Shown one piece after another: positions 6,959-15,806 of a DNA stretch of 16,428 bases. Within the stretch, counting starts at the first letter, position 1, and every line of letters starts with the position of its first letter. The position numbers and the translations under genes are program-made. Under the pieces are notes generated by a model that had not been told where the DNA came from, made no database searches, and saw only the letters and a list, made by a program, of their open reading frames with translations. Source of the DNA: JARLFX01 sp036404255 (GTDB lineage Bacteria; Acidobacteriota; Terriglobia; Terriglobales; Acidobacteriaceae). The stretch covers positions 1 to 16,428 of the forward strand of contig DASWOP010000078.1 of the NCBI GenBank assembly GCA_036404255.1. Reading direction: 5' to 3'.

Positions 6959-7009
6959 AGGGACGAATGAAAAACCTCACCTCAAACGAGAAATAGGAGT
7001 AACCGAACG

Positions 7010-7996
7010 ATGAAGTTGACACCAGGAAAACTTGCGGGCCTCAAGGCCCTGTCCAATTCGAGCGGCGTAATTGCCGCAGCCGCCATGGATCAGCGCGGCT
7101 CTCTGCAGAAGTCCCTCTCCAAGGAGCGCGGTACGGCCGTTGACGCCTCTGCGCTGGAAGAGTTCAAGTCCCTGGTCACCGAAGTCCTGACCAAGCACGC
7201 CTCCGCCATCCTGCTTGATCCTGAGTTCGGTCTGCCCGCCGCCAAGGTTCGCAACGGCAAGGGTCTGCTGCTCGCCTATGAGAAGACTGGTTATGACGCG
7301 ACCACCATTGGCCGCCTCCCCGATCTGCTCGATGTATGGAGCGTTCGCCGCATCAAGGAAGCCGGCGCAGATGCCGTCAAGATCCTGCTCTACTACACCC
7401 CGGAAGACAAGATGGAGATCAACGAGATCAAGCACGCATGGATCGAGCGCATCGGCGCCGAGTGCGTTGCTCTCGACATCGCCTTCTTCGCCGAATTCAT
7501 CTGCTACGACCACACCGGTGGCGACGAGAAGACCGTGGCCTTCGCCAAGAAGAAGCCGCTCCTGGTCTCCGGCACCATGGCCGAGTTCAGCAAGCCCCAG
7601 TACAAGATCGACGTGCTGAAGCTTGAAGTTCCCGTCAACATGGAGTTCGTCTCCGGCACCAAGTCCTTCAAGGGCCAGGAAGCCTACACCCGCGCGGAAG
7701 CTCTCCAGCACTTCAAGGATTCCGCCGGCTTCACTCACCTGCCGTTCATCTATCTCTCGGCCGGCGTCTCCAACCCGACCTTCATTGAGACCTTGGAGCT
7801 CGCCAACGAGTCTGGCACCACCTACAACGGCGTTCTCTGCGGCCGCGCAACCTGGAAAGATGGTATCTCCATCTATGCCAAGCAGGGCGCAGCAGCTTTC
7901 AAGAGCTGGCTTGAGACCACCGGCGTGGAGAACATCAACAATGTGAACGCCGCACTTAAGGGCGCGCACTCCTGGCACAGCAAGGTCAGCCAGTAG
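7010..7996 (+). CDS. LacD-family class I aldolase (tagatose/fructose 1,6-bisphosphate aldolase)
   Basis: A 328-aa cytoplasmic aldolase, matching the usual LacD length (about 326). It would cleave tagatose-1,6-bisphosphate, and by family precedent fructose-1,6-bisphosphate, to dihydroxyacetone phosphate and glyceraldehyde 3-phosphate. Marks in order: GVIAAAAMDQRGSL (19-32), ILLDPEFGLPA (67-77), DAVKILLYY with Lys124, ECVALDIAFFAEFICY (151-166), and DVLKLEVPVNMEF with Lys204, the equivalent (as I recall) of the Schiff-base Lys205 of streptococcal LacD. The ATG has AGGAG 10 nt upstream. Lys is almost always AAG and codons look strongly biased, suggesting high expression. No tagatose or lactose genes are near, so a general glycolytic role is more likely than lactose use. 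Upstream lie a CRP-like site and -10 box; downstream is a strong terminator. Confidence 0.9.
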   Translation: MKLTPGKLAGLKALSNSSGVIAAAAMDQRGSLQKSLSKERGTAVDASALEEFKSLVTEVLTKHASAILLDPEFGLPAAKVRNGKGLLLAYEKTGYDATTIGRLPDLLDVWSVRRIKEAGADAVKILLYYTPEDKMEINEIKHAWIERIGAECVALDIAFFAEFICYDHTGGDEKTVAFAKKKPLLVSGTMAEFSKPQYKIDVLKLEVPVNMEFVSGTKSFKGQEAYTRAEALQHFKDSAGFTHLPFIYLSAGVSNPTFIETLELANESGTTYNGVLCGRATWKDGISIYAKQGAAAFKSWLETTGVENINNVNAALKGAHSWHSKVSQ

Positions 7997-8016
7997 TTCT
8001 CTGCTCACCTCGCAAC

Positions 8017-8052
8017 AAAGAAAGCCGCGGCCATGTGCCGCGGTTTTTCTTT
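8017..8052. terminator. Bidirectional rho-independent terminator
   Basis: CCGCGG (8025-8030), a 7-nt loop, then CCGCGG (8038-8043), extended by an A-rich left flank pairing with TTTTTCTTT on the right. The T-run serves the plus-strand aldolase; the AAAGAAA on the left becomes TTTCTTT on the minus strand and serves the diguanylate cyclase, whose stop is at 8068. It sits exactly between the two convergent genes. Confidence 0.85.
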
Positions 8053-8067
8053 GAACCGCGCACCGCC

Positions 8068-9234
8068 CTACCCCACCCGGTTCCGTCCGCCTTCTTTCGC
8101 GCGATACAGCGCGGCATCCGCCTGCTCCAGAATCTTTTCCCAGCTATCCGAAGGCGTAGCATCCGTACGCTGCATTCTCAGGGTTGCTACGCCGAAGCTG
8201 GCTTCCACCGGCAGGTGTTTGCCGCGCATCTCGATATTCAGATTCGCGATGCGGCCACGCACCCGCTCCGCCAGTTCATGCGCGCCCTGCTGATCCGTCG
8301 CAGGCAGCAGGATGACAAACTCATCCCCGCCCACTCGCGCCAGCACGTCCGTCGCGCGCAGCATGCTCCGCACGACTTCGGAAACGCGCACCAACGCGCT
8401 GTCTCCACCCTTATGGCCAAACTCGTCATTCAACATCTTGAAGTGGTCCACATCGATCGCGATGACCGACATCTCCAGTCCGTAGCGGCGGGAACGCTCC
8501 ACCTCCACCAACCCAGCCTCGTCGAACGCCCGCCGGTTCAGTGCTCCGGTCAGTGAATCGGTTGCAGAGAGTATCTCCATCTCCCGTTGTAGCCGCGTGG
8601 TTTCCATCCACATGTAGCCCAGCGGCGTAAAAGCATTCAAGATTAAATATGCGGAGATGCCACCAATGGCAAAAATTGTGCCCTGCATCTGTTCCGGCAG
8701 TACGTGGTAATGGGCAACCCACAGGCAGCGAAGTATCGAACGAGTCCCAAAAAGCAGAAAAATAATCGCCGTTGCACGCGACGGGGCTTTGATGTCCTCT
8801 GGCGCATAGCGAAGCAGAAGAAACCCGCTCAGCAGCGCCTGCGTACCCAGCAGTGCGGCCGTCAGTTCCGCTCGCAACAGATAGTGGTCAGCGCCTACAC
8901 TGCAATACAGAAATCCCGCCAACCCTGCGACAAGGATTATGACAGGAGCTTGCCATCTCGGCTTTCGGCCTACGAAACCCAGAAAAGTGTAATGCAGCAG
9001 CAGAAAACATATCAGCAGAAGTTCAGGCGATAGAGTATGGGCCAGCCATCCATGCCAATATCCGCCTGCGGTCACCAGAATGGCAGCCAGTGCCAGGGTA
9101 TAAGCCCACGCCAGCAGACGCATACCCCGCAGCTTTGGGCTCATGATTGCGATCACCCACAGCATGACCACGTAGCATGCCACGAGTATGGAATTCGCGA
9201 TATAGATGGAAAAGACTGCGTTGGAACTATGCAA
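8068..9234 (-). CDS. Membrane-anchored diguanylate cyclase (GGDEF)
   Basis: A 388-aa protein that makes cyclic di-GMP from two GTP. The N-terminal ~205 residues contain about six or seven hydrophobic helices (roughly 8-30, 40-58, 70-88, 95-112, 122-142, 153-172, 186-205), an integral membrane sensor region with no recognised ligand motif. The GGDEF domain covers about 222-386. It has ATDSLTGALNRRAF at its start, the metal/substrate loop DVDHFKMLNDEFGH (261-274), an intact GGDEF signature (302-306), and an RxxD product-inhibition site (RATD, 293-296) spaced five residues before it. Activity and feedback inhibition are therefore expected. The start is a TTG at 9234, giving a complete first helix; the nearest purine-rich stretch overlaps the guaA stop codon. 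It lies 12 bp after guaA, so co-transcription is likely. Confidence 0.9.
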   Translation of the reverse strand: MHSSNAVFSIYIANSILVACYVVMLWVIAIMSPKLRGMRLLAWAYTLALAAILVTAGGYWHGWLAHTLSPELLLICFLLLHYTFLGFVGRKPRWQAPVIILVAGLAGFLYCSVGADHYLLRAELTAALLGTQALLSGFLLLRYAPEDIKAPSRATAIIFLLFGTRSILRCLWVAHYHVLPEQMQGTIFAIGGISAYLILNAFTPLGYMWMETTRLQREMEILSATDSLTGALNRRAFDEAGLVEVERSRRYGLEMSVIAIDVDHFKMLNDEFGHKGGDSALVRVSEVVRSMLRATDVLARVGGDEFVILLPATDQQGAHELAERVRGRIANLNIEMRGKHLPVEASFGVATLRMQRTDATPSDSWEKILEQADAALYRAKEGGRNRVG

Positions 9235-9246
9235 TGCCAGTTACAC

Positions 9247-10803
9247 CTACTCCCACTCAATCGTGCCGGGCGGCTTCGACGTAATGTCATAGACCACCCG
9301 GTTGATACCAAGTACTTCATTCACAATCCTGCTGGAGATGGTCTTCAGCACCTCATACGGCAGCGGCACCCAGTCCGCCGTCATGCCATCTTCAGAATGC
9401 ACAGCGCGCACCGCGCAGGTATACGCGTACGTCCGCTGATCGCCCATCACGCCGACCGATTTCACCGGCAGCAACACGGCAAAGCTCTGCCAGATCTTGC
9501 GATAGAGCCCGGCGGCCTTAATCTCTTCCACCACAATCGCGTCCGCCTCCTGCAGCAGCGCCACGCGCTCCGCCGTCACCTCGCCCAGGATGCGTACCGC
9601 CAGCCCCGGCCCGGGGAAGGGCTGCCGCTCCAGAATCTCCTCCGGCATGCCCAGGTCGCGCCCAATGCGGCGCACCTCGTCCTTGAAGAGATCGCGCAGC
9701 GGCTCAATCAGCTTCAGCTTCATCGTCTCCGGCAGGCCGCCCACGTTGTGGTGGCTCTTGATCGTCTGCGATGGCCCCTTCACGCTTGACGACTCGATCA
9801 CATCCGGATAGAGCGTGCCCTGCACCAGCCATGCCACATCCGCCGCATCGCCCGTATCGTTCAGAATCCGCGAAGCCTCGTGATCGAACACCTCGATAAA
9901 CTCATTGCCGATGATCTTCCGCTTGGTCTCCGGATCGGTCACGCCAGCCAGCTTTCGCAGAAACTGCTCGCCCGCGTCCGATGCAACCACGTTCAGCCCA
10001 AGTCCCTCGCGCATCGTCTTCTGCACCTTGGTGAACTCGTCCTTGCGCAGCACGCCGTTGTTCACGAAGATGCACGTCAGCTTATCGCCAATCGCGCGCG
10101 CCACCAACACCGCCGCAACCGAAGAATCCACGCCGCCGGAGAGACCGCAGATCGCATGTCCATCGCCCACCTGCTCGCGGATCTTCGCCACCGTGGTCTG
10201 GATGAAGTGTTCCGGCGTCCAGTCCGCCTTCGCCCCGCAGATGCCGAGCACAAAATTTTGCAGCAGCTCCGTCCCCTGCTTGGAATGCACCACCTCAGGA
10301 TGAAACTGCACGGCCCACATCCTCCGCGCCTCATTGGCAATGCCCGCCATGGCGTTCGATGTCTGCGCCGTCAGCACAAAACCCTCCGGCAGCTTCTCGG
10401 CCTTATCGCCATGCGACATCCAAACCTGCAGCTTAGCCGGCAGCCCGCTGAAGAGCGCCGTCTCCGCCACAACATCTACCTCGGCGTGGCCATACTCGCG
10501 CTTGTTGGATGGCGTAACCTTGCCGCCCAGATGGTGCACCATGAACTGCAGCCCATAGCAGATGCCGAGCACGGGCACGCCCATCTCCAGCATCGCCGGA
10601 TCAGCCGCTGGCGCATCCGCGTCATACACGCTGGATGGGCCCCCGGACAGCACCAGCCCCAACGGCTTCAGCGCGCGAATCTCCTCGATCTTTGCCGTAC
10701 ACGGCAGCACGACGGAGAACACATTAAACTCGCGGATACGCCGCGCAATCAGCTGCGTATACTGCGAGCCGAAATCCAGAATGACAATTGTTGAGGTTTC
10801 CAC
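9247..10803 (-). CDS. guaA: GMP synthase (glutamine-hydrolysing)
   Basis: A 518-aa cytoplasmic enzyme converting XMP, ATP and glutamine to GMP, the last step of guanine nucleotide synthesis. The class I glutamine amidotransferase domain (about 1-195) has VILDFGSQYTQLIARRIRE, nucleophile Cys82 in GICYGLQFM, and His168/Glu170 in QFHPE. The ATP pyrophosphatase domain has the P-loop LSGGVDSS (221-228), and the C-terminal dimerisation domain ends in the characteristic KPPGTIEWE. Length fits the family (about 515-525). The frame stays open to 11052, but the extra 83 residues have no family resemblance and overlap the small membrane gene; the GTG at 10803 starts where homology begins. No ribosome site is visible. 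TACACT at 10813-10818 lies 9 nt before the GTG and may be a -10 box for a near-leaderless mRNA. The diguanylate cyclase gene follows closely. Confidence 0.96.
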   Translation of the reverse strand: METSTIVILDFGSQYTQLIARRIREFNVFSVVLPCTAKIEEIRALKPLGLVLSGGPSSVYDADAPAADPAMLEMGVPVLGICYGLQFMVHHLGGKVTPSNKREYGHAEVDVVAETALFSGLPAKLQVWMSHGDKAEKLPEGFVLTAQTSNAMAGIANEARRMWAVQFHPEVVHSKQGTELLQNFVLGICGAKADWTPEHFIQTTVAKIREQVGDGHAICGLSGGVDSSVAAVLVARAIGDKLTCIFVNNGVLRKDEFTKVQKTMREGLGLNVVASDAGEQFLRKLAGVTDPETKRKIIGNEFIEVFDHEASRILNDTGDAADVAWLVQGTLYPDVIESSSVKGPSQTIKSHHNVGGLPETMKLKLIEPLRDLFKDEVRRIGRDLGMPEEILERQPFPGPGLAVRILGEVTAERVALLQEADAIVVEEIKAAGLYRKIWQSFAVLLPVKSVGVMGDQRTYAYTCAVRAVHSEDGMTADWVPLPYEVLKTISSRIVNEVLGINRVVYDITSKPPGTIEWE

Positions 10804-10812
10804 GGTATATCT

Positions 10813-10818
10813 AGTGTA
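10813..10818 (-). promoter_or_regulatory. Candidate -10 box immediately before guaA
   Basis: Read on the minus strand this is TACACT (4 of 6 to TATAAT), ending 9 nt before the GTG start. Only a weak -35 (CTGTGG at 17 nt) is present. Position resembles the boxes before rph and leuS. Confidence 0.28.
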
Positions 10819-10859
10819 AATGGGAGGCCGCCACACCACAGCGAAAGGAAAGATTCGGT

Positions 10860-11030
10860 CTAGCTCGGGTCCTTCTGCCGCGTATTCTTTACGCCTGTAA
10901 GCACGCCCAGGCCGACCAGAATCAGCGCGGCCACAACGATCCAATGCTCCGGCACATGCGCCAGATGCGCGCCGTAGATAAAGCCGCAGAGCACGATCAG
11001 AAATCCCACCAGATAGAGAGCAAATGACAT
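10860..11030 (-). CDS. Small two-helix membrane protein of unknown function
   Basis: A 56-aa protein I do not recognise. It has two hydrophobic segments, about residues 3-22 (FALYLVGFLIVLCGFIYGAH) and 29-46 (IVVAALILVGLGVLTG), joined by a short polar turn AHVPEHW, and a charged tail KNTRQKDPS. This predicts a helical hairpin in the cytoplasmic membrane. The ATG at 11030 is preceded by GGAGGA at 5-6 nt, the strongest ribosome site in the window; the 13 extra codons upstream are not needed. It lies 63 bp after the larger membrane protein and 56 bp before guaA, on the same strand, and may be part of that transcript. The strong ribosome site and compact layout make it a real gene despite its size. 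Confidence 0.75.
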   Translation of the reverse strand: MSFALYLVGFLIVLCGFIYGAHLAHVPEHWIVVAALILVGLGVLTGVKNTRQKDPS

Positions 11031-11093
11031 GAGCGTCCTCCAAAAGAAGCACAGCTCATTGAGATGCAAAGCGCAGCCCGCGCGCCGGGAAAT

Positions 11094-12014
11094 TCAGTTC
11101 AATTCCGTCACGGCAATCGACTCTGCATACTGCACCAGCCGCGCCACGTGGAAGAAATCCGATGCCACAAAGTACCAGATCGCCACGCCTGCATACCACC
11201 AGCGCATAAACTCCGGCGTAGCCACGCTCTCAAACGGCAGCGGCGTAGCGGAAAACACCATCGCCAGCACCACCAGCGCGATCTTCACGATGCCCATCAC
11301 CAGGTTGATCTCCACCATCGGCCCGCGTAGCGCCTGCCGCGTGACCGCCGCCCGCAGGCTGCCCGCGAAGGTAAGCCCCTCCACCGCAGCCAGCAGCGGC
11401 GCGGCAGAGAAGACCCAGCTCACCACGCCCCACAACGTAAACAGCCCAAGCGAAGCCACGATCACAATCGCAAAATACAGCACCAGGTTCGGCTCGCCGC
11501 CCGCCGCCATTGGAGCCACAATCGCCCGCTGCGAAGCCCACTTCAGCGCGCCAAACCATACTGCAAAGCTCGCGCCCAGCGCCGCCAGCCGCACCATCTG
11601 TAGCGCAATCACCTTACCGGTCGTGGATTTGGGCGATATACCCGGCAGTAGGCCGGTTGTCACCATCCGCCGCAGCACCAGCCCGCGCCCCACGCTGGAA
11701 ACCACGCACCAAACAACCAGCAGCAGAGGAACCATCCACATCGCCGCAGCCAGTACCCCCGGCCACAGCCGCGCCGCAGCCGCGCTCACCGCCTCCGCCG
11801 CAGCCATCGGATCGGTCAATGTCATTTGCTTCAGCCCAACATCATCCAGCGGCGTCGCTGCCAGAATGCGCATCGCCTCAAACCAGATCAGCGCCAGCGC
11901 CGGAATGCCGAACGCCCAGCGCCAGGCCAGCTCCAGCCCCAGCAGCGAAGGCCGCTGCCTGCACCGCGCCAGCGTATGCACAAACCCCTGCGTCGTCCGC
12001 GCCTCAGCCGCCAC
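11094..12014 (-). CDS. Multi-pass membrane protein of unknown function
   Basis: A 306-aa integral membrane protein with no family I can name. Hydrophobic segments lie at about 27-47, 85-107, 135-158, 175-210 (probably two helices), 233-256 and 270-290, so about six membrane passes. A conserved-looking polar stretch, GRGLVLRRMVTTGLLPGISPKS, follows helix 2. There is no signal peptide, ATP-binding motif or transporter signature. The start is GTG at 12014 with GAGGTGG about 4-7 nt upstream; no nearby ATG would keep the first helix with its basic n-region (RCRQRP). It is separated from leuS by 177 bp that hold a hairpin element and a possible promoter, and it precedes the 56-aa membrane protein, which suggests the two act together. 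Confidence 0.75.
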   Translation of the reverse strand: MAAEARTTQGFVHTLARCRQRPSLLGLELAWRWAFGIPALALIWFEAMRILAATPLDDVGLKQMTLTDPMAAAEAVSAAAARLWPGVLAAAMWMVPLLLVVWCVVSSVGRGLVLRRMVTTGLLPGISPKSTTGKVIALQMVRLAALGASFAVWFGALKWASQRAIVAPMAAGGEPNLVLYFAIVIVASLGLFTLWGVVSWVFSAAPLLAAVEGLTFAGSLRAAVTRQALRGPMVEINLVMGIVKIALVVLAMVFSATPLPFESVATPEFMRWWYAGVAIWYFVASDFFHVARLVQYAESIAVTELN

Positions 12015-12056
12015 TATGCCACCTCGATTACCTTGTCATTCCGAACACCTGTGGGA

Positions 12057-12085
12057 GTTATCCCCGCCACAAATCCCAGCACCAA
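12057..12085 (-). promoter_or_regulatory. Possible promoter of the membrane protein gene
   Basis: On the minus strand TTGGTG (12085-12080), a 17-nt spacer and GATAAC (12062-12057) give partial -35 and -10 matches, ending about 43 bp before the GTG start. Only 3 of 6 and 4 of 6 positions fit, so this is weak support that the membrane genes and guaA are not simply leuS read-through. Confidence 0.3.
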
Positions 12086-12101
12086 CCACAGAAGTGGGTG
12101 C

Positions 12102-12127
12102 CCCAGGTCTCGCTTCTGAGACCTGGG
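12102..12127. repeat. Perfect 10-bp palindromic hairpin element
   Basis: CCCAGGTCTC, a 6-nt loop GCTTCT, then GAGACCTGGG. On the plus strand it is preceded by GTGGGTGC and followed by TTTTCGCC. The T-run is on the plus strand, where no gene is being transcribed, so it does not fit an intrinsic terminator for leuS. I have the impression that similar GTGGGTGCCCC-hairpin-TTTTCGCC elements recur between genes in Acidobacteriota, which would make it a dispersed palindromic repeat; this was not checked. Confidence 0.6.
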
Positions 12128-12191
12128 TTTTCGCCGCGGCACGAACTCTCCGCCACCCGTAACCCATGACCCCGTGCAAGTACGCGCAGCC

Positions 12192-14783
<2,592 letters not shown>

Positions 14784-14792
14784 GATGCTTCG

Positions 14793-14798
14793 ATTGTA
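14793..14798 (-). promoter_or_regulatory. Candidate -10 box immediately before leuS
   Basis: On the minus strand this is TACAAT, identical to the box before rph, ending 9 nt before the leuS ATG and lying within the 27-bp gap after the upstream gene. No good -35 was found, and only a weak GAAG could act as a ribosome site. Confidence 0.35.
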
Positions 14799-14810
14799 AA
14801 TGCCCCGCTG

Positions 14811-15623
14811 CTATTGCAGCCTCGCCGTCTTCGGCGTAATCTCCTGCACTTTATAGCCTGCGGGAACCTGGAACAACGACGGATCCGGGTCGGCACGGCT
14901 CAGTTCCGTAACCTCATCGGTCATGTTCCCGAAGTGGGGATCCTGCGTGGAGCGGTAGAGCATAGTCTTCAGTTCGGGAGAGGTCCAGGTTTCGGTAACG
15001 ATTGTGAACTCGCGGTCATTGTCCTGCGCTCCGGCAGGGACAGTCATGGTGATACGCTCACCCTCGGCATAGACACCGGCAATCTGCTTGCTGGGCAGCT
15101 TCTCGCGGTTGAAGCCGTACTTCAACTGGGGCGATGCCTGGCGTTCCGTGGCTGCTTTCTTCCTCTCTGCGATCTTTTCCTGCGAGACCGGCTCCGCCAG
15201 TTTCCTGGCGTTCGTGGTTTCCGGCGCGTGATACACCGTCGCAGTCTTCGCCGTGGCATTCAGGGTGATATGAAGGCGAGCGACGGGATCATCAATGGTA
15301 TCGGACATAATTCGTGAAGAACCGTCGTGCTGGACGCTACTCTTGGTGGTACGCACGCGGCCTTCGACATCGCGGTAACGGTGGGTTTCCCAGATCGAAG
15401 TGAACTGTGTGCCGTCGGCTCCGGTGCGGGCCGTGGTCTGCTTCTCCGTCTGCGCGAGGGGACGTCCTGTAACCGGAGAATCGACTCCCGGTACAACGGA
15501 AGACGGGGCGGCAGCGCTAATGGTAAGCGGCGCTATCGCCGGTGTCTGCTGTGCCCTGGCAACCCCAAAGGCCATAAGAACTGTTGCAGCAACCGCAAAA
15601 CATGCAATTCTGCGCATACGCAT
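14811..15623 (-). CDS. Secreted protein of an uncharacterised (probably Acidobacteriota-enriched) family
   Basis: A 270-aa predicted exported protein. The signal peptide is MRMRRIACFAVAATVLMAFGVARAQ, with likely cleavage near residues 24-25. The mature part has an N-terminal half with DGTQFTS...YRDVEGRVRT and DDPVARLHITLN, a charged lysine-rich middle (EKIAERKKAATERQ), and a C-terminal half with IAGVYAEGERITMTVPAGAQDND, ETWTSPELKTMLY, TQDPHFGNMTDEV and LFQVPAGYKVQEI. The same motifs in the same order occur in the neighbouring gene at 15807, so the two are paralogues. No enzyme motif or transmembrane segment beyond the signal is visible. ATG at 15623 was chosen because GGGAG lies 7 nt upstream and the signal peptide starts there; the 40 open codons above are unlikely coding. 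Function is unknown. Confidence 0.8.
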   Translation of the reverse strand: MRMRRIACFAVAATVLMAFGVARAQQTPAIAPLTISAAAPSSVVPGVDSPVTGRPLAQTEKQTTARTGADGTQFTSIWETHRYRDVEGRVRTTKSSVQHDGSSRIMSDTIDDPVARLHITLNATAKTATVYHAPETTNARKLAEPVSQEKIAERKKAATERQASPQLKYGFNREKLPSKQIAGVYAEGERITMTVPAGAQDNDREFTIVTETWTSPELKTMLYRSTQDPHFGNMTDEVTELSRADPDPSLFQVPAGYKVQEITPKTARLQ

Positions 15624-15806
15624 TGACGTTCTCCCATCCGGCGTCCATTTCTGCGACAGGAAGCCGTGTGCTTTTTCGGGGAAGTAAAGATGCTGTCTGA
15701 TTCTTTCGACGCACAGCCTACGCTCCGCGTAAGCATGGATCAAAATTTTCGCCTTATTCCATCCACGCAGTCTTTACCGTCCGCCGAAGACTCCAGAAGC
15801 CACTGC
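15624..15806. other. Intergenic region between two secreted paralogues
   Basis: These 183 bp separate the stop of the upstream paralogue from the start of the second one. On the minus strand TTGATC (about 15745), a 17-nt spacer and TAGGCT is the best promoter-like pair found, and it is weak. No obvious terminator hairpin was seen. Confidence 0.3.

Noticed and set aside
6977..8008. Long minus-strand open frame (343 residues) opposite the aldolase
   Set aside because: Fully antisense to a strongly conserved gene with biased codons, which commonly leaves the opposite strand open; no family resemblance.
8524..8548. Possible defect in the GGDEF domain start (ATDSLTG in place of the common DxLTG)
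   Set aside because: TDSLTGALNRRAF is the normal DxLTGLxNRR motif with tolerated changes; the signature and metal residues are intact.
10804..11052. 83-residue N-terminal extension of guaA
   Set aside because: It overlaps the small membrane gene, and no family sequence appears before the GTG at 10803.
12102..12131. Hairpin plus TTTT as the leuS terminator
   Set aside because: The T-run is on the plus strand; read from leuS the stem is followed by GGCACCC, not by T residues.
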